Positions 27,296-36,283 of a DNA stretch of 64,000 nt are shown piece by piece; within the stretch, counting starts at the first letter, position 1, and every line of letters starts with the position of its first letter. The DNA lies in contig NZ_JANZNR010000006.1 of the NCBI RefSeq assembly GCF_025153525.1, positions 62,001 to 126,000 of the forward strand, read 5' to 3'. This DNA is from Psychroserpens sp. SPM9 (lineage in GTDB: Bacteria > Bacteroidota > Bacteroidia > Flavobacteriales > Flavobacteriaceae). A program made the translations under genes and the position numbers. Under the pieces are notes generated by a model. The model made no database searches. It had not been told where the DNA came from and was given only the letters and a program-made list of their open reading frames with translations.

Positions 27296-28174
27296 CTATT
27301 CGCTTTCTAGGGCTTTAATGTAGGTCAGTAAATTTGCTTTTACCTCTTCTTCTAATTCTGGTTCCACAATATCCTTGTATTGAATAAGCGTATCATATAA
27401 AATTCTGGCAACGATATAACGTGCTGTTGGTTTATCGTCGGCAGGAATCGTATACCAAGGTGCATGGGTTTTTGAAGTTCTGTTGATAGCCTCTTCATAA
27501 CAGGCTTGATATTGATCCCAAAGCTTCCGTTCTTTAAGATCTCCAGGAGAGAATTTCCAGTTTTTTTCACTTTTATGCAAGCGTCTTAGCAGTCTGTTTT
27601 TTTGTTCTTCTTTGGAAAGATGCAAGAAGAATTTAAATACAATTGTACCATTTTCAGCAATGTGCTTTTCAAAGTCGTTAATTTGATTAAAGCGTTTATC
27701 CCAAAATGCATCATTAACATCGTCAACCGAATTCACATCAGGCAAAAATTCGCCTAGAATATATTCGGGATGCACACGTGTTACCAATACATTTTCATAA
27801 TGCGTACGATTAAAAACACCAAACTTTCCGCGCGCAGGAAGTGCGATGTAATGGCGCCATAAATAATCGTGTTTACGTTCTAATTCGGTAGGAACTTTAA
27901 AGCTGTGAACCACGATGCCTCTCGTGTTAAAATCCTTAAAAACCTCACGTATCATGCTATCTTTTCCTGCGGTATCCATACCTTGAATACAGATTAAAAC
28001 AGCATATTTTCCGTGGGCATAAATGGTATTTTGAAACTCCCCAAGTTTTTCTCTAACGTCTTCTAATTCTTTTTCAATCTCTTTTTTACTTGCATCCAAG
28101 TCAAAAGTTGTCGGAATGTCATGGAGCTGAACAGGTTTTGTAACCTTAAATTGATTGCTATTGATATCTTTCAT
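27296..28174 (-). CDS. Polyphosphate kinase 2 family protein
   Basis: 292 residues, a single-domain PPK2. These enzymes transfer phosphate between polyphosphate and nucleotides. Motifs are the Walker A-like GMDTAGKDSMIREVF (about 66-80), GVFNRTHYENVLVTRVHPE, and the lid region HLSKEEQKNRLLRRL. The FNRTHYENVLVTRVH wording is closest to the class III type able to phosphorylate AMP as well as ADP (inference). It is the last gene of a six-gene operon and follows the NtrC-like regulator by 8 nt, which links polyphosphate use to envelope stress genes in this organism. Confidence 0.93.
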   Translation of the reverse strand: MKDINSNQFKVTKPVQLHDIPTTFDLDASKKEIEKELEDVREKLGEFQNTIYAHGKYAVLICIQGMDTAGKDSMIREVFKDFNTRGIVVHSFKVPTELERKHDYLWRHYIALPARGKFGVFNRTHYENVLVTRVHPEYILGEFLPDVNSVDDVNDAFWDKRFNQINDFEKHIAENGTIVFKFFLHLSKEEQKNRLLRRLHKSEKNWKFSPGDLKERKLWDQYQACYEEAINRTSKTHAPWYTIPADDKPTARYIVARILYDTLIQYKDIVEPELEEEVKANLLTYIKALESE

Positions 28175-28182
28175 ATGAGGTG

Positions 28183-29346
28183 TTATTTAGAGGCAAACAG
28201 CTTAACATCATTATCACTAACTTCCTTTTCGCCAAGAATGATTAACCGTTCAACCACATTACGTAATTCTCTAATATTACCAGTCCAGTCATACTCTTGT
28301 AAACGTTTGATGGCTTTATCAGAAAATTCTTTTTTAGCGGTACCTTGTTCTTCTGCGATTTTAGACGCAAAATGATTAATTAGAAGCGGGATATCTTCGC
28401 GTCGGTCGTTAAGTGCCGGAACTTTAATTAAAATCACTGCAAGTCTGTGGTATAAATCCTCTCTAAACTTACCATCTTCAATTTCTTTCTTTAAATTCTT
28501 GTTTGTTGCAGCAACCACACGAACATCCACTTTGATGTCTTTATCATTACCTACACGTTGAATCTTATTTTCTTGCAAAGCACGCAGTACTTTTGCCTGA
28601 GCAGAAAGACTCATATCTCCAATTTCATCTAAGAAAATGGTTCCGCCATTGGCCGCTTCAAACTTTCCTGCTCGGTCTTTAACAGCACTTGTAAATGCTC
28701 CTTTAACGTGCCCAAACAATTCGCTTTCTATTAATTCTGAAGGAATCGCAGCGCAGTTTACTTCAATTAACGGACCTTTAGAACGTTCACTTTTTTGATG
28801 TAACCAATGCGCTACGAGCTCTTTACCAGTTCCGTTTGGCCCTGTAATTAAGACTCTTGCATCGGTAGCCGACACCTTTTCTATCATCTCTTTAATATGA
28901 GAAATGGCTTCGCTTTCACCAATCATCTCATACTTTTTATTGACTTTTTTCTTGAGAATTTTATTTTCAACAACTAGCTCTTTTCGGTCTAGCGCAATAC
29001 GAACTGTGTTGAGTAAACGGTTTAAATCTGGTGGTTTCGAAATATAATCAAAGGCGCCGAGACGCATCGTATTGACAGCCGTATCTAAATCGCCATGACC
29101 AGAAATCATGACCATTGGGATTTCGGGTTTGATTTTTTTTACAGCTTCAAGGACTTCAACACCATCCATTTTTGGCATTTTAATATCGCATAAAACGAGG
29201 TCAAAATCATCTTTCTTAATTTTTTCAATACCCGCAAGCCCATCTTCGGCTTCATCTACTTGATAGGTATCGCTTTCTTCAGAAAGTATTTTTACCAATA
29301 CTCTTCGTATTGCTGCTTCATCTTCAATTACTAAAATTTTTGCCAT
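28183..29346 (-). CDS. NtrC-type response regulator lacking a DNA-binding domain
   Basis: 387 residues. The receiver domain (1-120) has acidic pocket ED at 8-9, phospho-acceptor Asp54 in LCDIKMPKMDG and Lys104 in SKPP. An AAA+ domain follows (about 140-370) with Walker A GPNGTGKE (169-176), Walker B GGTIFLDE (234-241), and the sigma-54-contact loop reading GAFTSA (216-221) in place of GAFTGA. The protein ends about 15 residues after the AAA+ lid (EKEVSDNDVKLFASK), so the usual Fis-type helix-turn-helix is missing. It may act from solution on sigma-54 holoenzyme, as other HTH-less family members do. No histidine kinase is adjacent. Confidence 0.93.
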   Translation of the reverse strand: MAKILVIEDEAAIRRVLVKILSEESDTYQVDEAEDGLAGIEKIKKDDFDLVLCDIKMPKMDGVEVLEAVKKIKPEIPMVMISGHGDLDTAVNTMRLGAFDYISKPPDLNRLLNTVRIALDRKELVVENKILKKKVNKKYEMIGESEAISHIKEMIEKVSATDARVLITGPNGTGKELVAHWLHQKSERSKGPLIEVNCAAIPSELIESELFGHVKGAFTSAVKDRAGKFEAANGGTIFLDEIGDMSLSAQAKVLRALQENKIQRVGNDKDIKVDVRVVAATNKNLKKEIEDGKFREDLYHRLAVILIKVPALNDRREDIPLLINHFASKIAEEQGTAKKEFSDKAIKRLQEYDWTGNIRELRNVVERLIILGEKEVSDNDVKLFASK

Positions 29347-29347
29347 C

Positions 29348-30232
29348 TTATATTTTAAATTTTAATCCGGTTCTTAAATAAAATGCGTTAATATCGTCTA
29401 ATTTAAAAACTTCATCTCTATTATTATCACGTAATACATTATTTAACCTAAACGTATAACCTGTATACGCATATGCCACTAAGTTTTTAGTAAAACAATA
29501 TTCATAGCCAATACCAGCAACGGCTACGGATAAAGAAATATGATCAACTTCTTGATCATTGATTACCAGCGGTCGCTGTAAATTAGCAAAATATCCATCT
29601 AAACTCACAAAAGTTTGCATCATACTTTTTTCATTAAAAAAATATTTCAAATTAGATTTTGGCACACCAGCAGAGAACGACCAGTTATCATTTACGCGTC
29701 TGTAATAACTTATAAAAGGTAACGGAAAAGGTACACCTGTAGTCGCATTATAAGTCAGCCCCAAAATTAAGCGGTAAGGTCTTTTAAGTGATTCATCATC
29801 GGTTCTATCGTGAATTGCAAATATCCCACCATTTAAAAACACATCTTCAAAGGTAATTTTGTCTATCAAAGTTGAGGCAACTCTGGGGTTTGCTTTTAGT
29901 CCGATTCTCCAATGTTCACTCGTTTTAAACGTATAACCAATATTTAAATCTATAATGTTGATGGTTTCCAAAGCAGACGTATCAAAAGGGTAATTATCTT
30001 CAATATTAAGTATGATTCGGTTGTATTCGGCACCAACTATCAAATAACAATCTTCGCTGGTTTTAATTGGATAATTAACTAAAGCTCTAAGTCGAGTATA
30101 TTGATCTTCGGAATTGCTTTTAGGTATAAATGAATATTCTAATCGTGCCAGATCTGTTAGTTGTGCCAGGACAGTATGTGTCGTGAAACAAAAAAACAAA
30201 AGCATAAAAATAGTGCACGATTTCGTAGTCAT
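29348..30232 (-). CDS. Outer-membrane beta-barrel protein (DUF6268-like)
   Basis: 294 residues with a signal peptide (MTTKSCTIFMLLFFCFTTHTVLAQ) and a mature region of alternating amphipathic strands ending in an aromatic/hydrophobic terminal strand (AFYLRTGLKFKI). Phrases such as LARLEYSFIPKSN, LIVGAEYNR, NIGYTFKTSEHWRIGLKANPR and VAYAYTGYTFRL fit the DUF6268 barrel family (recognised by pattern). It is encoded between the MscS channel gene and the NtrC-like regulator gene. Role unknown, perhaps a porin or envelope sensor output. Confidence 0.75.
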   Translation of the reverse strand: MTTKSCTIFMLLFFCFTTHTVLAQLTDLARLEYSFIPKSNSEDQYTRLRALVNYPIKTSEDCYLIVGAEYNRIILNIEDNYPFDTSALETINIIDLNIGYTFKTSEHWRIGLKANPRVASTLIDKITFEDVFLNGGIFAIHDRTDDESLKRPYRLILGLTYNATTGVPFPLPFISYYRRVNDNWSFSAGVPKSNLKYFFNEKSMMQTFVSLDGYFANLQRPLVINDQEVDHISLSVAVAGIGYEYCFTKNLVAYAYTGYTFRLNNVLRDNNRDEVFKLDDINAFYLRTGLKFKI

Positions 30233-30269
30233 AAAAAGCTAATCGGTTTTAATTAAATTAATTACTGAA

Positions 30270-31151
30270 TTACTCAGGTTTCTGAATAATATGAATGTCT
30301 CTTTGAGGGAACGGAATGGTAACATTATGCTCTCTAAACAACTTGTCAATTTCAAAACGTATATCACTCTTTGGAAATTGTGCTTTAAAACTATCAGCTA
30401 AAGTAAATACGAGTTTAAAATTTAAGGAACTATCACCAAAATTGGTAAACACAACAGAAGGTTCGGGAGAACTAATAACATCAGGATGCGTACTTGCCGC
30501 TTGTAACAATAATTTTTTGACAAGCTGTACATCGCTTCCGTAAGCAACGCCAACCTCAACGCTTTCTCTGGTTAAGGTTCCGTTTTGAGTCCAATTATAA
30601 AGGCTATTTGTTAAATACAAATGATTCGGAATGACCAGTACTTTATTATCGATTGTTACGGCTCTTGTGGTTCTTAATTTGATTTCTTCAACACGTCCAA
30701 CCTTCCCTTCAATTTCTATAATATCACCAACATGTACCGATTGATCGATTAAAATAAACACTCCAGAAATAATATCCTGAAATAAGGTTTGTAAAGCCAA
30801 ACCAATACCAATCATTAATGCCGCAGAAGCTGCAAAAACAGCAGTCACATTAACACCAACTGAATGCAAGGTGATTAATAAAATAATGACGTAAATGAGC
30901 CATCTAAAATATCCGAAAACAACATTAAATTTACCTTTATCATCTGAAGGTAAATTTCTCGTTAAGACTTTTAAAACCAACCTCAAAACTAAGGTAGTTA
31001 TAAAAATGACAGTGATCACCACAAGAATATCAAAAATTGATATGCTAATATCCTTGCCAATATCTAAGTGCATTCCCAGAAAATTTTTAGCTTTTTCCCA
31101 GGCTGTGCTTTCTGTAATTGTTTCTTCTATTTTAGATAAATCCTGAATCAT
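30270..31151 (-). CDS. MscS family mechanosensitive ion channel
   Basis: 293 residues from the ATG at 31151. A longer reading to 31202 would overlap the upstream ABC permease, whose stop is at 31153, so the start one base after that stop is preferred. There are membrane segments at about 35-60, 80-100 and the pore-lining TM3 (VFAASAALMIGIGLALQTLFQDIISGVFIL), followed by the MscS beta domain (VHVGDIIEIEGKVGRVEEIKLRTTRAVTIDNKVLVIPN) and a C-terminal alpha/beta domain. It releases solutes on hypo-osmotic shock. It is cotranscribed with the ABC exporter and barrel genes. Confidence 0.92.
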   Translation of the reverse strand: MIQDLSKIEETITESTAWEKAKNFLGMHLDIGKDISISIFDILVVITVIFITTLVLRLVLKVLTRNLPSDDKGKFNVVFGYFRWLIYVIILLITLHSVGVNVTAVFAASAALMIGIGLALQTLFQDIISGVFILIDQSVHVGDIIEIEGKVGRVEEIKLRTTRAVTIDNKVLVIPNHLYLTNSLYNWTQNGTLTRESVEVGVAYGSDVQLVKKLLLQAASTHPDVISSPEPSVVFTNFGDSSLNFKLVFTLADSFKAQFPKSDIRFEIDKLFREHNVTIPFPQRDIHIIQKPE

Positions 31152-31152
31152 A

Positions 31153-32466
31153 TTAATATTTAATCCATTTATACAGTTCTTTATAACTTGGTTTTTTACC
31201 ATACATTAAGATTCCGACTCTATAGATTTTTGCAGCAAACCAAACCGTAAACATAAATGTAGCGACTAAAATTGCAAATGACAAGAACTGTTGCCAAATT
31301 GGCACTCCAAACGGTATGCGCATAAGCATCACTACAGGTGAAGTAAACGGTACAAATGAAAATACAGTAGATACGGTGCCGTGAGGGTCTTCGATAACTG
31401 TAAAAATCCCTACATAAACTGCTAAAATTAATGGCATAATAATAGGCATCATAAACTGCTGTGTATCGGTTTCATTATCTACCGCAGCTCCAACAGCCGC
31501 ATACAGCGAACTGTATAGCAAATAGCCGCCTATAAAGAAGAACATAAAGGCAATCACCAGGTTTGCCAGTGGCAAATTAAAAAAGGATTGCATCGCTAAT
31601 TGGACTTCGTTGGCAACTTCTGGATTTTCCATGGCTTGATTCATCAAATCCTGAGAAGGGGTTTGCAGTTCTGACATACTAATACCGAAGATTGCAGATA
31701 ATACAAACACTAAAATACTTCCTAAGATCACCCAAATACCAAACTGTGTAATTCCTGCTAATGATGTTCCAATGATTTTCCCCATCATCAATTGTATAGG
31801 TTTTACAGAAGAGATTATCACCTCAATAATTCTGCTGGTTTTTTCTTCAATGACACTTCTCATGATCATATTTCCGTAGATAATAATGAACATAAACAGC
31901 AAATATCCTGCGGCACCTCCAAAGGCCAGTTTCAAATAACTATCCACTTTAGACGTCTTTTCTCCTGTAAAGGTTTCCTGAGCTATAGTCACATTCGTTT
32001 TTGATGCTTGAATTTTCGCAATATCAACACCATCATTTCGAAGTTTAGTCTCAGATAATTTCTTTTCAATTTTTTCTTCTAAGCTCGACATGATAGACAA
32101 TGAAGGCGATTCATCAGAATAAAACCGAACACTAGACAATACATTCATGGTGTCCTGGCTCTTCTCGATGTACAGAAGTCCAAACTCACTTTTAGCCTTC
32201 ACCAGTTCTTTAGCCGTTTCAAGATTTGTATCTGTAAGTATATTGTAAGTTGTATGCTCTGTACTCACAAACACATCACTTAAAACACCTGTTTCGTCCA
32301 GCACCGAAATACTGCGCTCTTTATCGTTATTTAACTGTGATAAATAGGCTACTACTGCAATTAAAGCAACCATAATTAAAGGACTCACAAAAGTCATAAT
32401 AATGAACGATTTGTTCTTAACCTTTGTAAGATACTCGCGTTTTATAATGAGTGGTAAATGGTTCAT
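31153..32466 (-). CDS. ABC-2 type transporter permease (NatB-like)
   Basis: 437 residues. One N-terminal membrane helix (FVSPLIMVALIAVVAYLSQL) is followed by a large extracytoplasmic loop (about 50-180) and then five or more C-terminal helices, the architecture of NatB/ABC-2 permeases. It pairs with the ATPase gene one base upstream. Na+ export is the founder's role, but the substrate here cannot be told. Confidence 0.9.
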   Translation of the reverse strand: MNHLPLIIKREYLTKVKNKSFIIMTFVSPLIMVALIAVVAYLSQLNNDKERSISVLDETGVLSDVFVSTEHTTYNILTDTNLETAKELVKAKSEFGLLYIEKSQDTMNVLSSVRFYSDESPSLSIMSSLEEKIEKKLSETKLRNDGVDIAKIQASKTNVTIAQETFTGEKTSKVDSYLKLAFGGAAGYLLFMFIIIYGNMIMRSVIEEKTSRIIEVIISSVKPIQLMMGKIIGTSLAGITQFGIWVILGSILVFVLSAIFGISMSELQTPSQDLMNQAMENPEVANEVQLAMQSFFNLPLANLVIAFMFFFIGGYLLYSSLYAAVGAAVDNETDTQQFMMPIIMPLILAVYVGIFTVIEDPHGTVSTVFSFVPFTSPVVMLMRIPFGVPIWQQFLSFAILVATFMFTVWFAAKIYRVGILMYGKKPSYKELYKWIKY

Positions 32467-32467
32467 T

Positions 32468-33394
32468 TTAGTTGTTTTTTACGGTTTGAATAAAAATGTC
32501 GTCTGCACTTGGCACTACTTCAACAAAATGATGAACTTCGGCTTTGGACGTTAAAAATGATAATAAATCATTAGAACTGTCTTGAGTGTTCAGTTTAATA
32601 TTGAGTTTAACATCATCATGAAGATTTTTAAAGGTTGCTGGTAGTACTTCAAATTTTTCTTTGATAGCGTTGGTTACTTCTGTAACCGATTCGGTTTGTA
32701 ATCCGACCTCAAACGTATTTGTTTTGTATTGACGTTTTATATCTATTAATTTGCCGTCAAGCACCTTATTAGATTTATGAATTAATGCGATATGATCGCA
32801 AAGTTCTTCAACAGATTCCATGCGGTGTGTTGAAAAAATAACCGTTGCTCCTTCATCTCTTAACTGAAGGATTTCATCTTTAATTAAATTCGCATTAATA
32901 GGATCAAACCCTGAAAAAGGTTCATCAAAAATCAACAATTTTGGTTGGTGCAAAACGGTGACAATAAATTGAATTTTTTGAGCCTGACCTTTACTTAGTT
33001 CTTGAATTTTCTTATTCCACCAATCGCCTATTTCTAATTTTTCGAACCAGTATTTTAATCGTTTTTTAGCTTCAGGTTTGGTTAAGCCTTTCAACTGAGC
33101 AAGGTACAATGCCTGCTCTCCTACTTTCATAGATTTATAGAGTCCTCGCTCTTCAGGCAAATAACCAATATTCTGAATATGTTCGGGCTTTAATGCTTCT
33201 CCGTCAAGTAACACACTCCCGGTATCTGGCATGGTGATTTGATTGATGATTCTAATGAGTGTGGTTTTCCCAGCACCATTAGGACCTAATAAGCCAAAAA
33301 TACTTCCTTTGGGAACTGAAATAGAAACATTATTTAATGCTCTAAACGTTCCGAAGCTTTTAGATACAGAATCTGCAACTAATAGATGATTCAT
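32468..33394 (-). CDS. ABC transporter ATP-binding protein (NatA-like)
   Basis: 308 residues. It has Walker A GPNGAGKTTL (about 36-45), Q-loop, signature LSKGQAQK (about 136), Walker B LLIFDEPFSGFDP and H-loop STHRMES, plus the ~80-residue C-terminal extension (DUF4162-like) typical of NatA/CcmA-type ATPases. It energises the ABC-2 permease encoded immediately downstream. First gene of a six-gene operon (gaps 1, 1, 37, 1 and 8 nt). Confidence 0.93.
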   Translation of the reverse strand: MNHLLVADSVSKSFGTFRALNNVSISVPKGSIFGLLGPNGAGKTTLIRIINQITMPDTGSVLLDGEALKPEHIQNIGYLPEERGLYKSMKVGEQALYLAQLKGLTKPEAKKRLKYWFEKLEIGDWWNKKIQELSKGQAQKIQFIVTVLHQPKLLIFDEPFSGFDPINANLIKDEILQLRDEGATVIFSTHRMESVEELCDHIALIHKSNKVLDGKLIDIKRQYKTNTFEVGLQTESVTEVTNAIKEKFEVLPATFKNLHDDVKLNIKLNTQDSSNDLLSFLTSKAEVHHFVEVVPSADDIFIQTVKNN

Positions 33395-33427
33395 AAACTG
33401 TCTTTGTAGGGTTGAATTTTATGATGG

Positions 33428-33435
33428 TAAAGATA
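33428..33435 (-). promoter_or_regulatory. Candidate -7 box of the six-gene ABC-PPK2 operon
   Basis: TATCTTTA on the - strand, ending about 33 nt before the ATPase start at 33394. One mismatch to TAnnTTTG and no clear -33 TTG. Confidence 0.35.
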
Positions 33436-33540
33436 AAAATGTTAGTGATGAAATTTAGCTTATATGCGTAAAATTTTAACATTTATGCCAGATTCACAAA
33501 GAAGCCTATAAATCTCTGTTTTAATGAAAGTTAAAAAGGG

Positions 33541-33584
33541 TATAAAAAAAACAAAACCCACCCTTAAAACTAATTAAGGATGGG
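33541..33584 (-). terminator. Rho-independent terminator of the grpE-dnaJ operon
   Basis: On the - strand, CCCATCCTTAA pairs with TTAAGGGTGGG around a short loop (one A/C mismatch), followed by TTTTGTTTTTTTT. It lies about 90 nt after the dnaJ stop. A second hairpin, CACTAAT-TTCT-ATTAGTG, lies at 33614-33631 between it and dnaJ. Confidence 0.75.
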
Positions 33585-33613
33585 AAAAAATTGCTATGAA
33601 AAAGAAAAATTAC

Positions 33614-33631
33614 CACTAATAGAAATTAGTG
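33614..33631 (-). other. Perfect 7-bp stem hairpin between dnaJ and its terminator
   Basis: CACTAAT and ATTAGTG flank a four-base loop, giving a perfect stem. It is followed on the - strand by a T-rich tract, so it may be a first, weaker terminator or a 3' RNA-stabilising hairpin. Confidence 0.4.
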
Positions 33632-33671
33632 ATAATTCAAATATAGTGTTTTTTATTAAAAAAGGGGATTG

Positions 33672-34799
33672 TTAAGAAAACATATCTTTAACTTTTTCAA
33701 AAAACGACTTGTCTGTGCTTTCTGGCTTAGGCTGGAAGTGCTCGTCGTTCTTCATGTTTTCGAAGAATTCCTTCTGTTGTTTGTTCAATGTTTTTGGTGT
33801 CCAAACGTTAACATGAACTAATAAATCACCACTACCATAACCATTGATACTTGGGATGCCTTTTCCGCGTAAGCGAAGGATTTTCCCCGATTGTACGCCA
33901 GCTTCGACTTTAATTCTCACCTTCCCTGTAACTGTATCGATTTCTTTAGACGTTCCTAATACAGCATCAGGCAAACTCACGTATAAATCATAATGTAAAT
34001 TATCGCCTTCACGTTTAAGAGATTCGTGTTCTTTCTCTTCAATAACGACTAATAAGTCTCCCGAAATACCATTTCCTGGAGCTTCATTACCTTTTCCAGT
34101 TACCTTTAACTGCATTGAGTCGACAACACCTGCAGGTATTTTTACTGAAACTGTTTCTTCCTGAACTTTTAAGCCTTGTGCATCAGCATCTGCCGGTTTT
34201 TTATCAATACTTTGTCCGGCACCTCCACAAGTTGGACAAGTTGAAGCCGTTTGCATACGTCCGAGAATAGTGTTAGTCACTCTTGTGACTTGACCTTGAC
34301 CGTTACAAGTAGCACAGGTTTTATAAGTTGTTCCAGGCGCTTGAACTTTACGTTTAACTTTAATTTTTTTCTCTACACCTTTAGCCACTTCTTCAAGTGT
34401 AAGCGCCACTCTAATTCTCAGGTTGCTTCCTTTAACACGGCGTTGGCCACCTCCAAAACCACCTCCAAAGCCAGAGAAACCTCCTCCGCCTCCAAAAGCG
34501 CCTCCAAAAATATCTCCAAACTGGCTAAATATGTCATCCATATTCATACCGCCACCGCCAAAACCACCAGCGCCTTCAAAAGCTTGATGTCCAAACTGGT
34601 CGTAACGTGCTTTTTTATCGGCATCGCTCAGTACTTCATAAGCTTCGGCAGCTTCTTTAAATTTTGCTTCGGCCTCACTATCATCTGGGTTTTTATCGGG
34701 ATGATATTTGATTGCCATCTTTCGATAGGCCTTTTTTATTTCGGCTGCAGATGCATTTTTTTCTACACCTAATATTTCGTAATAATCTCTTTTTGCCAT
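33672..34799 (-). CDS. dnaJ: Chaperone DnaJ with half-size zinc region
   Basis: 375 residues. The J domain (1-70) has the HPD motif at 33-35, followed by a Gly/Phe linker (about 75-119) and the two C-terminal client-binding domains. The central region shows only two CxxCxGxG motifs (CATCNGQG 162-169 and CPTCGGAG 188-195), whereas classical DnaJ has four. DnaJ delivers clients to DnaK and stimulates its ATPase. It is cotranscribed with grpE (8-nt gap); dnaK is not in the window. Confidence 0.97.
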   Translation of the reverse strand: MAKRDYYEILGVEKNASAAEIKKAYRKMAIKYHPDKNPDDSEAEAKFKEAAEAYEVLSDADKKARYDQFGHQAFEGAGGFGGGGMNMDDIFSQFGDIFGGAFGGGGGFSGFGGGFGGGQRRVKGSNLRIRVALTLEEVAKGVEKKIKVKRKVQAPGTTYKTCATCNGQGQVTRVTNTILGRMQTASTCPTCGGAGQSIDKKPADADAQGLKVQEETVSVKIPAGVVDSMQLKVTGKGNEAPGNGISGDLLVVIEEKEHESLKREGDNLHYDLYVSLPDAVLGTSKEIDTVTGKVRIKVEAGVQSGKILRLRGKGIPSINGYGSGDLLVHVNVWTPKTLNKQQKEFFENMKNDEHFQPKPESTDKSFFEKVKDMFS

Positions 34800-34807
34800 G
34801 TCTTTTT

Positions 34808-35353
34808 TTATTGTCCGATTACAACCTTAGGAAAACGTATTACTTTATCTCCCAGTTTATATCCTTTTTCGATAACATCAATTATTTTTCCTTTTAAATC
34901 GTCGCTTGGCGCAGGAATTTGAGTTATAGCTTCGTGGTCATCTGCATTAAATACATCGCCTTGACTAACCTCTATTTTTGTTAAGCCTTTCTTTTCTAAA
35001 GTTGATAAGAGTTTGTTGTAAATTAACAGCACACCTTTTCGTAATTCTTCGGCCTCTTTATCGTCTTCAATATGCAATAAAGCACGTTCAAAATCATCTA
35101 ATACAGGTAACATCGATAACATTACATCTTCACTAGCTGTTTTAAAAAGATCAATACGTTCTTTAGCTGTTCGTTTTTTATAGTTTTCAAATTCAGCAAA
35201 TAAACGCATGAATTTGTCTTTTTCTTTAGCTAAGTCTTCTTGCAATTGCTCTTCTACACTAATAGTTTCTACATTAGTATCTTCCGTATTTTCATGAACA
35301 TCGTCTTGTAATTGAGGTTCTTCTATAGTTTGATTTTTATCTTTCTTACTCAT
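34808..35353 (-). CDS. grpE: Nucleotide exchange factor GrpE
   Basis: 181 residues. An acidic disordered N-terminus (about 1-35) leads into the long dimerising coiled coil ([34 protein letters not shown]) and a C-terminal beta domain ending [21 protein letters not shown], the GrpE hallmark. It releases ADP from DnaK in the DnaK-DnaJ-GrpE cycle. First gene of the grpE-dnaJ operon, with a well-formed promoter 40 nt upstream. Confidence 0.97.
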   Translation of the reverse strand: MSKKDKNQTIEEPQLQDDVHENTEDTNVETISVEEQLQEDLAKEKDKFMRLFAEFENYKKRTAKERIDLFKTASEDVMLSMLPVLDDFERALLHIEDDKEAEELRKGVLLIYNKLLSTLEKKGLTKIEVSQGDVFNADDHEAITQIPAPSDDLKGKIIDVIEKGYKLGDKVIRFPKVVIGQ

Positions 35354-35392
35354 ATTCTTGATTGTTATAACTAAATCTTCGATTTAAGATGG

Positions 35393-35424
35393 CAAAAGTA
35401 CTGCCATTATCTTAAAAATGTCAA
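35393..35424 (-). promoter_or_regulatory. grpE-dnaJ promoter (-33 TTG, -7 TACTTTTG)
   Basis: On the - strand, TTGACA begins at plus 35424 and TACTTTTG spans plus 35393-35400, spacing 21 nt. No CIRCE-type heat-shock inverted repeat is visible nearby. Confidence 0.7.
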
Positions 35425-35451
35425 AATGTCACCAAATAATTTTATCGGATA

Positions 35452-35482
35452 TTGACATATCCTTCAGCAATATGTATTTTTG
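35452..35482 (+). promoter_or_regulatory. YceI lipoprotein promoter (-33 TTG, -7 TATTTTTG)
   Basis: TTGACA starting at 35452 and TATTTTTG at 35475-35482 are separated by 20 nt, matching the Bacteroidota consensus at both boxes. The predicted 5' UTR is about 25 nt. It is divergent from the grpE promoter. Confidence 0.75.
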
Positions 35483-35513
35483 TGTGAAACAACCTTAAAT
35501 AATACAAAAGACT

Positions 35514-36188
35514 ATGAAAACGAAATTTTTAAAATTTTCAATGATTTTAGCTATTGCCTTTGCATTTACAAGCTGTAAAGACAAAGCTGATGAGGCAAAT
35601 ACAAGTGATGCGGAAGCGGCCGCTGTAAGCGATAGTACTTCTGAAAAATATATTGTCAATACGTCTGAATCTACAATTCATTGGAAAGGATTTAAACCAA
35701 CTGGCACACATACAGGAACTATTAGTTTAGACAATGGTGTTTTTAAAACTGATGATGGTAAATTACATAGCGGAACTTTTTTAATTGACATGAAATCTAT
35801 TGTGGTAACCGACTTAGAAGCTGGTAAAGGCAAAGAAAAGTTAGAAGCGCATTTAATGGGAACGGTTGAAGGTAAGGAAGGTGATTTCTTTGATGTGACG
35901 AAATTTCCTAATGCGGCATTTGAAATCACAAGCACAGAATCTATAGCTGCCGGAAAAACAAGATTATCTGGAAACTTAGCGATTAAAGGTCAGAAACATA
36001 ATATTTCATTTCCTGTGACCATCACTAATGAAAATGACATGATGATAATTAAAAGCGAACCTTTTACTATTGATAGAACTACTTGGGGAATTAACTTCAA
36101 ATCTAAATCTGTATTTGATAGTTTAGGTGATAATTTTATCAAAGATGATATGGAATTACAAATTGTTGTAAAAGCTAAAAAAGCATAA
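35514..36188 (+). CDS. YceI family lipoprotein
   Basis: 224 residues. A lipoprotein signal (MKTKFLKFSMILAIAFAFTSC, lipidated Cys21) is followed by an acidic linker and the YceI lipocalin-like barrel: STIHWKGFKPTGTHTGTISL, LHSGTFLIDMKSIVV, FPNAAFEITS, LAIKGQKHNISFPVT, TTWGINFKSKS. YceI proteins bind long isoprenoid or lipid chains in a central pocket. It probably sits on the periplasmic face of a membrane. Monocistronic, with its own promoter and a strong terminator. Confidence 0.95.
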   Translation: MKTKFLKFSMILAIAFAFTSCKDKADEANTSDAEAAAVSDSTSEKYIVNTSESTIHWKGFKPTGTHTGTISLDNGVFKTDDGKLHSGTFLIDMKSIVVTDLEAGKGKEKLEAHLMGTVEGKEGDFFDVTKFPNAAFEITSTESIAAGKTRLSGNLAIKGQKHNISFPVTITNENDMMIIKSEPFTIDRTTWGINFKSKSVFDSLGDNFIKDDMELQIVVKAKKA

Positions 36189-36212
36189 GTAAGCCAAAAG
36201 CTATCCATTATA

Positions 36213-36248
36213 AAAAGTCTTAATCATCTGATTAAGGCTTTTCTTTTT
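36213..36248 (+). terminator. Rho-independent terminator after YceI gene
   Basis: AAAAG-T-CTTAATC pairs with GATTAAG-G-CTTTT around an ATCT loop (12 paired positions with one T/G wobble), followed by C and six T. It begins 25 nt after the stop at 36188. Confidence 0.88.
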
Positions 36249-36283
36249 TGATTTCATAACATCTTAAAAACGGAAGTATCTCT

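Noticed and set aside
31152-31202. 17-residue N-terminal extension of the MscS gene
   Set aside because: It would overlap the end of the ABC permease gene. The ATG at 31151 fits the operon spacing and the MscS family length.
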